In this document: one piece after another, positions 1 to 8,824 of the stretch
Layout of the letters: the number at the start of each line of letters is the position of its first letter
How positions within the stretch are numbered: the stretch's first letter is position 1
From: Amoebophrya sp. AT5.2
Lineage: Eukaryota; Sar; Dinophyceae; Syndiniales; Amoebophryaceae
Assembly: GCA_005223375.1 (NCBI GenBank)
Contig: RXOD01003889.1
Coordinates: 1 to 39,612, forward strand
DNA: 39,612 bases
Reading direction: 5' to 3'
Made by a program: the position numbers and the translations under genes
Notes under the pieces: generated by a model
What the model was told of the DNA's origin: nothing
Seen by the model: the letters and a program-made list of their open reading frames with translations, nothing else
Database searches by the model: none

Positions 1-2130
1 ATCGGTCGAGATCTCATCAACCTCTGCTTGGTTATAGGCCCGAGTCTGGACCTCGGTGCGAAAGGCCAGGAAGCAGTCGAACCACGGTTCAAGCAGCGGG
101 CTCAGTGTTGTCCCGACCGGCCCTGGCGCCTGTCGCGCAACATAATTCTTCATCCCATTCTCAGCTCCTTTTCGTCCGTAAACTTTCTCCCAGGCGTGTT
201 GTGTGGATCGGACGACGTCCCGCATGAATTGATTCGTACTGCGGTGGGCGTTGTGTCGTAGCGTGTTCCGACACGCGTCATCAGTTTCGGCCGCTCCGTC
301 CTCAAAGGACTGACACAGGGCTGCAAAGAACCGAAAAACGTCGTAGACCCCCGGATGCACGCCCCAAGTGTCCCCGAAGTGCTTCCATATAGGATGCGTG
401 TCTGCGGTAGTTTGCATTTCGTCCGTGTCGCTCCGACCCGTGGACGATGCTTTCGGCGACTTTTTCTTTGCTCCGCCCGCTTTGGCTTGCGCCGCAGCTG
501 CAGCGGTACGCATTTGAAGTATGTCGTCGCGCGTTTTTGCAATCTGGCACTTTTGCTCTAACGTAGGATCGGCGATAAGCATATTTTCAAACGCGCCGTT
601 CCGGTTTGCCTCGTACACCGAGGTGATCAGTTGCGATTTGTTTGGTCCGATATAGTGATGCTTTCTGTACAGCCAGGGCAGGAGTCTTTGGCTGTCGACG
701 AAATCCACAAATTCCTCCCGCTGGTGACCTATCTGCTTGCGCACCTCATCGATCAGAGCCGGGTTGTTCGCCACGTACGCCGCCGGCCTGTTCGAGTTCG
801 TGTCGCCCTCCCCGCCGGCCGCCCCATCAGACTCCCTTTTTGCCTCCAGAATCAGCTGCACGGTTTTGCCCGTCCCCGGCGCGCCCTTCAGCACGACTAC
901 TTTGTTGGTCTGCGCCAAAGCCTGAAACTCTGGATCGGTCTCCACCAAGATCGAGGAACCGGTCGAACCACCCTCCATCGCATCCCACTCAGCAGTTTGC
1001 AATCCGACTCGCTGAACGACTTCGCGGAACCACCTCTGATCGTCCCACTTGCCGATCGTCCCACTTGCCGGTACTGAGTCCGTGTCCAGCGACGCAACCT
1101 CCGAGTTGTCCTCGACAAAGTTCAATTCCCCCCCGAATGCCTTCCGCACTCCGCGAAGCAGCTCGTAGCGACGCTTCCCACGGGCACCGCCCTTTCTAGT
1201 ACCCGCGCCCCGATGAACGACGTCAAGCGTTTGCAGGACGCGCTCCGCTGCGACATGCATAGGTGCGCGGGCATCATCGTCTGAGGGATCGGATTCCATA
1301 CCGACCTCTTCTTGCTGCTCCGGCTGTTCGATGTCCATATCTGCATCTTCCTCGTTCTTGCCCTTGCCCGCCGCGTCTGCTAGATGCAGCTGCAGCGCAT
1401 CAAATAAGCCTTCGTCTAGCTCGGCATTTTTGAAGAGCACACCGTATTTATGGTTGCGGAGGATGCTCACCAAAAAGAAAAGCTCGAAGCCCGCCAGCGC
1501 CTTCGCTTTTGGTTTCACTCGGCGCCATATGTAGCGCACCTCCTGGTCGTAGCGGCTTCCGAATATTTCTTTTCGCCCACGCTTCGGCTGTAAGTACAGG
1601 TGCTTCTTCATGTTGTTCTTCCCTTGCTGATCTTGATCCCCAGTAGGTTTTGCTGCGCCCGCCCCTCCACCTGTGCTGTCAGTCGATGCACTCTTCATCT
1701 TGAGGGGCTCCAACAAAACTTGTGCGTTAGTCGACCGGTCCAAGCTGGTACGGTAGAAAAACAGCTGCCTCACTTCACCAGGTGACGCTGCACCACCTCC
1801 GGAGCTCGAGGCAGCCACGTCCGGCGGCGGAGTATTCGGGCGACTACTTAGGCTGGCGGAGGGGGAGGCGGACTCCGGTAAGGTAGTTGCGGTCGTGTCT
1901 GAAGTCGCGCTACGGCTGCCACGTTGCGGATTAGATTTGGAAACTTTCGGGCTTGTCGACTCCGGCTTAGCAATGGCCTTACGCTCAGAATGAGGCTTCG
2001 GAAAAACCTTCACCGCCCAACCGAGGTCGGAAGCAAAGAAGGCACATGATAGGGAAAGCACCAGGAGGCGAAAGCGAAAGGCTCGGGATGGGGATCCCGT
2101 TCCCACGCACGGCACCGATTGGAAAAGCAT
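1..2130 (-). CDS. P-loop NTPase / superfamily 1 helicase-like protein, 3' end beyond window
   Basis: The frame is open for 710 codons from the ATG at 2130 to the left edge with no stop, so the C-terminus is missing. A Walker A motif, GAPGTGKT, lies at about residues 416-423, preceded by the hydrophobic strand KVVVLK. The stretch after it (AYVANNPALIDEVRK, then FVDFVDSQRLLPWLYRK) resembles the start of UvrD/TRANK1-like superfamily 1 helicases, where a 'tskqLL' segment follows Walker A. Walker B and the later helicase motifs would lie outside the window. The first 40 residues carry a basic start and a hydrophobic core (RLLVLSLSCAFFASDLGWA), which looks like a signal peptide or targeting leader. 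Residues 40-110 are rich in Ser, Pro and Thr, and an acidic Gln/Glu patch follows near 280. P-loop ATPase is secure; helicase is inferred. Confidence 0.7.
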   Translation of the reverse strand, partial: MLFQSVPCVGTGSPSRAFRFRLLVLSLSCAFFASDLGWAVKVFPKPHSERKAIAKPESTSPKVSKSNPQRGSRSATSDTTATTLPESASPSASLSSRPNTPPPDVAASSSGGGAASPGEVRQLFFYRTSLDRSTNAQVLLEPLKMKSASTDSTGGGAGAAKPTGDQDQQGKNNMKKHLYLQPKRGRKEIFGSRYDQEVRYIWRRVKPKAKALAGFELFFLVSILRNHKYGVLFKNAELDEGLFDALQLHLADAAGKGKNEEDADMDIEQPEQQEEVGMESDPSDDDARAPMHVAAERVLQTLDVVHRGAGTRKGGARGKRRYELLRGVRKAFGGELNFVEDNSEVASLDTDSVPASGTIGKWDDQRWFREVVQRVGLQTAEWDAMEGGSTGSSILVETDPEFQALAQTNKVVVLKGAPGTGKTVQLILEAKRESDGAAGGEGDTNSNRPAAYVANNPALIDEVRKQIGHQREEFVDFVDSQRLLPWLYRKHHYIGPNKSQLITSVYEANRNGAFENMLIADPTLEQKCQIAKTRDDILQMRTAAAAAQAKAGGAKKKSPKASSTGRSDTDEMQTTADTHPIWKHFGDTWGVHPGVYDVFRFFAALCQSFEDGAAETDDACRNTLRHNAHRSTNQFMRDVVRSTQHAWEKVYGRKGAENGMKNYVARQAPGPVGTTLSPLLEPWFDCFLAFRTEVQTRAYNQAEVDEISTD

Positions 2131-3065
2131 CTTGTAGTTCGTGGCTCTGGTCTGGGGCAGAAAGAATAGCAATCAATTATATTACGAGTCAATGTTGTGT
2201 TTTTTCAGAGTAGACTTAAAGTTTTTTTTCTGTTGTCAATCTGGCGATCCAGCAGAGCAGACACTGTCGCGAAGGTGCGTGTAGTTAAATTTAATAAAAG
2301 CTGATGTAGCAGTGCTATAAAGCATGCAAATGAGAACTGGACGATTTTTAGGTCATAAAATAAATGTTGCGTCAATAGAATGACGAGGAAAACATCACGA
2401 ACGGCGCGTTGATGGCCACCGGCACGGGCACCGCGCTATTAATATTATTCAGCCAGGAGTCAATAATCAAGTCATAAAAATCCTAAACGACCGAGGGCCA
2501 AAACCAATCGGCTCAGCGAAGCGGTAGAGAAGTCGTGATCAGCGCCGCTGCGCGATTTGTTTTTCTCGATCATGGTTTTGAGATCATTTTCTAAGTCGCT
2601 ATTGGGATCGTCAATAATTTTGGAACATCAGCATCACGATCATCACCATCGTGGAAAATACCAAACCTGCGAGTGCGACCGATCACCGACTAGTATATGA
2701 ATCAGGAGAGGGTGGAGAACAAGAAGATCAAGAAGCGTGACTCTGTAGCAGACGGGCTGCTCGACATCGCAGGGTGCGACACGCGGCAGTGCGAGGAGAG
2801 CTCAAGCTAGAGCCGCAGCTGCACCGTTGTACGTATGTTCACGTTCAGCGCAATCGTTATCGTAGCTGTATCAATTTCAGCGAGGTCGTTCAAATCACTT
2901 GACTTAGCATGCCATTCGGTTGCGGTCCGGTTACGTTTTATTTGGCTTTGTTTAAGTTCCCGTGACGGCAGCGAGAAAACCAAAATGCACGCGACGCATG
3001 GGCTCGCCTCGAGGACCGGCGCAAGGGCCATCCTCATTCTCGATCTCGTTCGGCTGCGGCTCGCG
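2131..3065. other. Intergenic gap, no gene seen
   Basis: This gap of about 0.9 kb lies between the start of the P-loop NTPase gene and the stop of the methyltransferase fusion gene. The left two thirds are AT-rich with many stops in all frames. Plus-strand open frames that begin here run antisense into the methyltransferase gene and look like shadows of it. I see no RNA gene. It probably holds the 5' leader of the left gene and the 3' UTR of the right one. Confidence 0.5.
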
Positions 3066-6000
3066 CTATGTGGTCTTTTGTCGTTTTGCTGTGGGCGGTG
3101 GGCATTCGCCCACATTTGCATTTCTCTCTATTCCTATTCGCGAACAACACGATTTCTGTTTCTTTTTTCTTTTCTTGCCCGCCAAAGTTTCGTCACCTGC
3201 TTCCATCAGCTTCAGCGGTGCTTTTCTGATTCGCCAAACGGAGAAGCGGCCGTTCGTATACAGGTGGACGACGGGGGAGACGGTGTCGCTGTGCTGGCGA
3301 GGAATCATGCTGCCAACCGGAATGTGGCTCTGTGCGACCAGCCAGAGTTCCCCACCGGGCTTCAACAACGAGCACGAATTCGAATCGTTCCGCTCTTCTG
3401 CGCCAGCGCCGGCTGTAGCTGCACCCAGCGCGCGCAACAGCTCCTCTACGACCTCGAAGCAGTCCGCGTGACCGCTATGCACCGGCGGGTTAGACACGAT
3501 CAGGTCGTAGGCCCTCGGCGACGTCGCCGATGCTTCCACCGTTCTCCAACTGTCTGACAAAAAAAAGGTGTTTGCGTGCTTTTTCAGGTTCTTTTTCGCA
3601 GCCAGCAGAGCCAGAACATCGTTGTCCAGAACGTCGATCTCGACTTCGGCCGGAGCCAAAAGTTCAGACAAACCGCGCGCAAGCACTCCCGATCCCGCAC
3701 AAAAATCGAGTATCCGGAAGGAACCACTTTGCGTCTCTTGTCCTTGTGCTACATCTCGTCCTCCGCCAGGCGCCGCATCTCGCGTCTTGGTCTTCGCAAC
3801 GAACTCCGCTAGAAGATCAACCCTTTTCCGCAACGCATCCAGCAAAAACCTCGTCATGACATCGACGCCACCGCCCGCGAAAAGGCCGGGATAAATGCGC
3901 CACTTGCGCTGCCTGGTGTCGCCATCTTGTTCAGCAACTGCCCTGTCGCTGATCGAGGCCGGGATGTCGAGACAAAGCTGAAAGTCTTTCGTCCAGGAAC
4001 AAGCAGCGGCCGGCTCGCTGCAATGAGCGGTCTGAGCAGTAGTTCCAGCGGTACTGACCACTTCATCTGCTAGGCTTTTTTCCGCCTCCTGCCGGTGGTG
4101 CCTCGCGTGGATTATTTTGACGGCGGGCCGTGGTGAAGAGCTGTGTGGGGCGGAGTCTGCTGGTGCTGCAGCTGCTGCCGGACCTGTTGACGATGGAACA
4201 AAGGGATCGCTGCAGGAATGCTCCCCCCTGAGCTCCCAACAAACGGAAAAGGCGCTGTTCGTCTGTGCAGTACTCCCACCAGTCCTCGGCGCTACCTGCA
4301 GATCTCGAAAGTGCTGAGCGTAGCTGGAGATGCTGTCCCGCTCTTTTCCGAGCAGAAAAACGTCGACCGGGCCAGTTACTCCCTTCAACCTTGTCTCCTC
4401 CAGAAACCGCAGAAGAAAGAGTGTGGCGTCGCGACTGCTGTCCACCTGTAGGAAAACCACGTCCGGCTCTAGAGGCTTGTCTTGCCTTTCTATCTTCTGG
4501 AAGGTGGGGGCAGCGCCGTCTTCCACCCAAGCGAACTCCTCGAAGAAACGCAGCGCAGGATCGTCGCGCAATGCCTCAAACTTCTTCTTCTTGTAGCGCA
4601 CCAGCGACGCAGATTCATTGTCGGAGCCTCGTGGCGCATGTTGATTCGAATATCTCGAGAGAGATTCGAATTGCAAATGGTTCTTATGCTGGGCTCGGCA
4701 CTGTTCTGCCGTCGCGAGAGCTTGCACAACCGTTGTTAGCGCCCCCTCCAGCGTCCGCTCACAGTCGACAAATAGGAATCGTTTTCTCGATTGCAGAAGA
4801 TCGGCGAATCGCTTGTCACCCTGGAACTTATTGACGATTGCGCGCACGGTTAGGCTTTTCTCGATCTGAAGGTTACGACGCATCTCCGTCGAGATTTTCG
4901 CATACCGATCATGGAGATGCTGCTGAAGGAGTTTAGATGAACTGCCCGTCGTTCCGAAGCCGCCGACGATGTGCAAAAAATACTGCACCTGTGCCAGAAA
5001 CTGCCACGACGAGGAGCTCGTCCCAGTTGAACTACTCATCCCACTTCCACCACCGCCGGTTCTGTTCACGAACTCAGCCAGTTTCGGTACGATTTTCTCG
5101 CGCAATGCAGATTTCGCATTCTCATGCTCTTCAGCTTCGCCTTCCACGACCTGCGCACTGTCTCCCTGCGACACCGGCGACGTCCACGTCGCTAGCAGCG
5201 TGCCCAGGCCGCTAAGAAACATGCCTAGCGCCGACTCGGGACACTTGCCCGTAAAGAAGTCCTCGCGTGCGGTGTGAAACTTCGCGCTGTCGATGAATTT
5301 TCGAAATGTTGGCGCTGAAAGGGGACTGCCACCACCAGAAGCTGTGTTCTCCACCGCTTGCAATTTCGCTAGAGCGAACATGCAGTACGCGACCTGGCCG
5401 GAAGAACTCAGCGCTTCGTGGCCGGATTTGAAAAAATCATCGCGCAGATGCGACGCAGCTTGGAAAAATTCGTCCTGCAAGAACCTCTCCTCGTTCTGGC
5501 CTGCTATCTGCTGTTTCTGGCTCCTGAAGTCAACGACCTGCTGGGCAAGTGCGGAAAGCCCCCAGAGACTGTTGGCGAGAGCTGCGCCGTGCTGTTGATC
5601 CGACGTTTCTTGTTCGTGGTCTCGTGCATTTTCAACAGTGCAAGTACTGTTATCCACCACCGCGCCGAGCAGCGTTCGGAACCCCCTCGGGAACGCGACG
5701 CAAACTTCTAGAGGGTAGTACTGGGATAATGTTCCCAGGCCCCACAGCGCGGTTGCAGCATCGCTTGATGAGAGAGCTCCGGCGCTTTGTGCCGTCGAAG
5801 TCTCGTTCTCTAATTCGTCATCCATCAGCTTCAGCACGCGAACGATCGCTCCGAAGAGCTTCGGGTCGAAGGCTGCGCGGCACTTTGCATGGCGTGCGTC
5901 GGCTTTTGTCAGTTTTGCCAGTGCATACAGGAGGGAGCTCGCGGACGCCAAGAAATGTTTGCCCTTCTGGTGATGTTTTTTCTTTTCAAGAACACCTGAT

Positions 6001-7919
6001 CCTGACCCAGCCGGTACTTGTTTCGTTACTTTCCGCCCTTTCTCGTCTGAGTCTGTCCCTGTCGTCGCAGATGACGCCGACGACGTAGCTGCAATCGTTT
6101 TCAGGAAAGAACTGACCTTGCGCGTGGTGAGTTCTGCTCGCAGCTCGGTCGAAGTCGCGAACGTGCGTAGCAGACGAGCAACGATCGTCGTCTGCGCGAC
6201 GATCATGTTGTTCTTGTCACTGTGAGGCCCCGACAGACTAGCAAGAACGTCGCTACAGCGCTTCAGCAATGTTCGAACAGCGCCAGGCTTGTTAAAAATT
6301 GTCGAGGACGAGTTGACGGGGAGCAAGCACTCCACCGACACGTCGCCTCCTTCCGCCGAGGAGCCCTTGCCTGTACGTGCTTGCGCGTCCGCGACGTCGT
6401 CATCGTCTGGTGCCTCCAGTTGGATGGAATTCGAATTGGGGCATCCTGTATGTGACGAAGTGGCAGTCGCGAACCCAGAAAGCGTGCGGAGGAAGTATTC
6501 AACCTGCTGTTCTCCCGCTGGGGGGCTGGCTTCCGCAAGCCACTCTTCGGCCATGTTGCGTAACAAAGCCATGCTGCTATGGTGGAATTGCGTGTCGCTC
6601 CGGCTAGCGCAGCACACTCCGCCGACTGAGCACGCGACTTCAGCCGTGTCCCGCTCCGTAAAGGCATTACGCTTGCTTTTGAGCGCTTCCACAATCTCCG
6701 TCCAAATCCCTACAAGGCCACTGTCGTACCCAAAATGTACAGTCATTTTCACGAAAGCTGCGGTAAAGACGCTCATTGACCACCCCGGTTTTTTGTTGCA
6801 CGTTTTGTGCTTCTGACCATCCTTCCGGACAGCCTTCAGAAACGATTTTCCCAAGGCGGCTACGGTAGTTGCGTCCACCGAAAGCAATTCTCGGCCCCGC
6901 TCGCAAGCCTGGGCAATCATGGCCAGCTGCGAGAGCTCCACGCTATCAAGTGACAACACTCGCCCTAAGCTTCGATGCAGCGTCGCCTTTTGGGGCAGCT
7001 GCAAACTGAGACCAAGAGTCACCACCGCGAGCAAAATGGACGCGACCTCAACGGCCTTTATCGTCGAAACATCCGCCGAGCCTTTGGCGCTGCTTCCCTT
7101 GCCTTTGCCCTTTCTGCTGGTGGTGCTGCCCGCGACGGCATCTCCTTTTGTTGGAGCTGCTTCCCCGCCTCCGTTGCTGCCGCTTTCAGCTGCGTCTGTA
7201 GGCGGGTCTTGGATCTCGAGTGCGCGTAAGACTGCCTCCAGATACAGCGCTGCGGCTACCCCGATTTTTTTCACGTCGCCCTTACTAAAACCGTCCCCGT
7301 TCGTTACAACCAGGTAGTCCTGCAACTTCCCCAATGCAGACAGGGCGTTTGCGCAGTCCTGGAAGTTCATTTTTCCCCCGTCTTCAGCTTTGCCGCCCTT
7401 GTAGTTGCCCTTTTTCTTCTTGCCCTTGCCCTTCTCCTTCCCAGCTGCTGCGGCATTACTGCTGATTACGATATCCAACATCGGGCGGACCACTGTCCAG
7501 ACGCGCTCGCGGTCCAGTGCTAGTCCGAAATCGCCTGAACCAGTAGCGCTACTCTTTTCTTCCGCCACGAGTTTCGACACGCTCCAGAGAACCAACGCCA
7601 CCCCCATTGCGTCGTGCTGGAAGCCGTGGAGCTGGGCGTTCGTAGCACCGATGAGCGCCTCGTAAAAATTCGCGTCCAAGGAGAGGAGGTTCGTGAAACT
7701 CGAGGTCGCGAGGGTCCACCACAGCTGCGTGAGCTGGCGGGACCACACGCCGTTTTCCTGCTCCAGGTGCCACTGCAGCGCTGCGAAAACCGCTTTCAGC
7801 AGCGGAGAGTCGCTGGTGTTGTACTTCCCCGTCTTCGCCACAATCTGCAAATGGTAGACCAGGTCGCGCGCACTCAGATTGGAAACGCCGTCCGGGCCGG
7901 CCTGCCGAAAAACGTCCAT
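3066..7919 (-). CDS. Helical-repeat (OPR/RAP-type) protein fused to an RsmC-like rRNA guanine-N2 methyltransferase
   Basis: This is a single 1,617-codon frame from an ATG at 7919. Residues 1 to about 1000 contain repeated helical units of the organellar RNA-binding type found in OPR/RAP/FASTK-like proteins, for example ANSLWGLSAL, ATALWGLGTL, LLYALAKLTKA and YCMFALAKLQ. No RAP domain itself is visible. Residues about 1030-1590 match the two-domain bacterial RsmC layout. There is a degenerate N-terminal methyltransferase-like half (PDVVFLQVDSS, VDVFLLGKERDS), then WRIYPGLFAGGGVDV near 1340, then the catalytic half. SAM motif I is DFCAGSGVLA at about 1401, motif IV is SNPPVHSGH with N1477, and GGELWLVAQSHIP follows, ending with NGRFSVWRI. 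RsmC methylates a guanine of small-subunit rRNA. The repeats suggest an organellar rRNA target, which is inference. The tail is basic. No intron is needed. Confidence 0.87.
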   Translation of the reverse strand: MDVFRQAGPDGVSNLSARDLVYHLQIVAKTGKYNTSDSPLLKAVFAALQWHLEQENGVWSRQLTQLWWTLATSSFTNLLSLDANFYEALIGATNAQLHGFQHDAMGVALVLWSVSKLVAEEKSSATGSGDFGLALDRERVWTVVRPMLDIVISSNAAAAGKEKGKGKKKKGNYKGGKAEDGGKMNFQDCANALSALGKLQDYLVVTNGDGFSKGDVKKIGVAAALYLEAVLRALEIQDPPTDAAESGSNGGGEAAPTKGDAVAGSTTSRKGKGKGSSAKGSADVSTIKAVEVASILLAVVTLGLSLQLPQKATLHRSLGRVLSLDSVELSQLAMIAQACERGRELLSVDATTVAALGKSFLKAVRKDGQKHKTCNKKPGWSMSVFTAAFVKMTVHFGYDSGLVGIWTEIVEALKSKRNAFTERDTAEVACSVGGVCCASRSDTQFHHSSMALLRNMAEEWLAEASPPAGEQQVEYFLRTLSGFATATSSHTGCPNSNSIQLEAPDDDDVADAQARTGKGSSAEGGDVSVECLLPVNSSSTIFNKPGAVRTLLKRCSDVLASLSGPHSDKNNMIVAQTTIVARLLRTFATSTELRAELTTRKVSSFLKTIAATSSASSATTGTDSDEKGRKVTKQVPAGSGSGVLEKKKHHQKGKHFLASASSLLYALAKLTKADARHAKCRAAFDPKLFGAIVRVLKLMDDELENETSTAQSAGALSSSDAATALWGLGTLSQYYPLEVCVAFPRGFRTLLGAVVDNSTCTVENARDHEQETSDQQHGAALANSLWGLSALAQQVVDFRSQKQQIAGQNEERFLQDEFFQAASHLRDDFFKSGHEALSSSGQVAYCMFALAKLQAVENTASGGGSPLSAPTFRKFIDSAKFHTAREDFFTGKCPESALGMFLSGLGTLLATWTSPVSQGDSAQVVEGEAEEHENAKSALREKIVPKLAEFVNRTGGGGSGMSSSTGTSSSSWQFLAQVQYFLHIVGGFGTTGSSSKLLQQHLHDRYAKISTEMRRNLQIEKSLTVRAIVNKFQGDKRFADLLQSRKRFLFVDCERTLEGALTTVVQALATAEQCRAQHKNHLQFESLSRYSNQHAPRGSDNESASLVRYKKKKFEALRDDPALRFFEEFAWVEDGAAPTFQKIERQDKPLEPDVVFLQVDSSRDATLFLLRFLEETRLKGVTGPVDVFLLGKERDSISSYAQHFRDLQVAPRTGGSTAQTNSAFSVCWELRGEHSCSDPFVPSSTGPAAAAAPADSAPHSSSPRPAVKIIHARHHRQEAEKSLADEVVSTAGTTAQTAHCSEPAAACSWTKDFQLCLDIPASISDRAVAEQDGDTRQRKWRIYPGLFAGGGVDVMTRFLLDALRKRVDLLAEFVAKTKTRDAAPGGGRDVAQGQETQSGSFRILDFCAGSGVLARGLSELLAPAEVEIDVLDNDVLALLAAKKNLKKHANTFFLSDSWRTVEASATSPRAYDLIVSNPPVHSGHADCFEVVEELLRALGAATAGAGAEERNDSNSCSLLKPGGELWLVAQSHIPVGSMIPRQHSDTVSPVVHLYTNGRFSVWRIRKAPLKLMEAGDETLAGKKRKKKQKSCCSRIGIERNANVGECPPPTAKRQKTT

Positions 7920-8824
7920 GGCTCGTCGAGCCCGTGCCCGCTGCTCTAAAAGTAGGCCCCTGCCGCTGGTCGTGCCCTTTGCCTCTCACGTCACCCTTTA
8001 AGGCAATGACAACCCATGAATTGAATGTTGGGAGCACGGAATTCGAAATGAAAGAATCAATATACTAGCGATTTGGCACTAGTACACTACCGCTGTAGCT
8101 CCTGAAACCCGATCTTTTCTCTCAATGAAAATGAATATGATTCGACGTAGTTCCTCCAATATCAGTGATAGAAGAATCCAAACAAAAGGTGCTTTTAAAG
8201 AACATGAGTTACGCTTACGTTTGGTTTCAGGCGGACACACTGGCCGGTGTTACTTAGGAACCGCCACCGGCATGAAAAAAACTAGCACGACCAGCTTACT
8301 GGGTCTGGGACGTTGCAGAGAAGGGGGTTTTGAAGATCCTGAGATGCGCCGGATGAACTCGTTCCAATTCCACATCCATTGCGAGGTGCAAATACGCGAA
8401 AGCCACGATTTGTGATCGATTTGCATTGATATGCACGTACAAAACGGACTACACCGCGACTGGACAACAGAAACTGAAGTACTGCCACTGACTTCAACAT
8501 ACATGGAGCACGAGGAAACGGTGACTTTCGAGCAGACGCAGGAGTTGCACGACTACTCCTTACATCAATAGCATGAAGATGACCGTCCGGAGCAAACTAC
8601 CAAAAGCACGACCTATGCCCGTGCTCCTCGGCCTCGAAGCCTGACCTAAAAAGGTGTCATTTTTCGATTGTGAATGGCTGCTGTAGGTGAAGCTGAAGAT
8701 CATACATATGTTCAAAACGGGTGCGCTTCTTGTCCTCGCTTTGTTAGTGAAGCCGGTCTATCGTAAAAAATCACCATCAACACGTAGTGCAGCCTGAGAA
8801 AGAGGGAGACATCGGCTTGGAGGA
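7920..8824. other. Intergenic gap, no gene seen
   Basis: This gap of about 0.9 kb lies between the ATG of the methyltransferase fusion and the stop of the formin gene. Frames of 70-100 codons on both strands have no coding character or start at non-ATG codons. I see no tRNA fold or repeat. It probably contains the formin 3' UTR and the leader of the methyltransferase gene. Confidence 0.5.

Noticed and set aside
2835..3557. 240-codon plus-strand frame
   Set aside because: It runs antisense through the conserved RsmC catalytic region and shows no motifs of its own.
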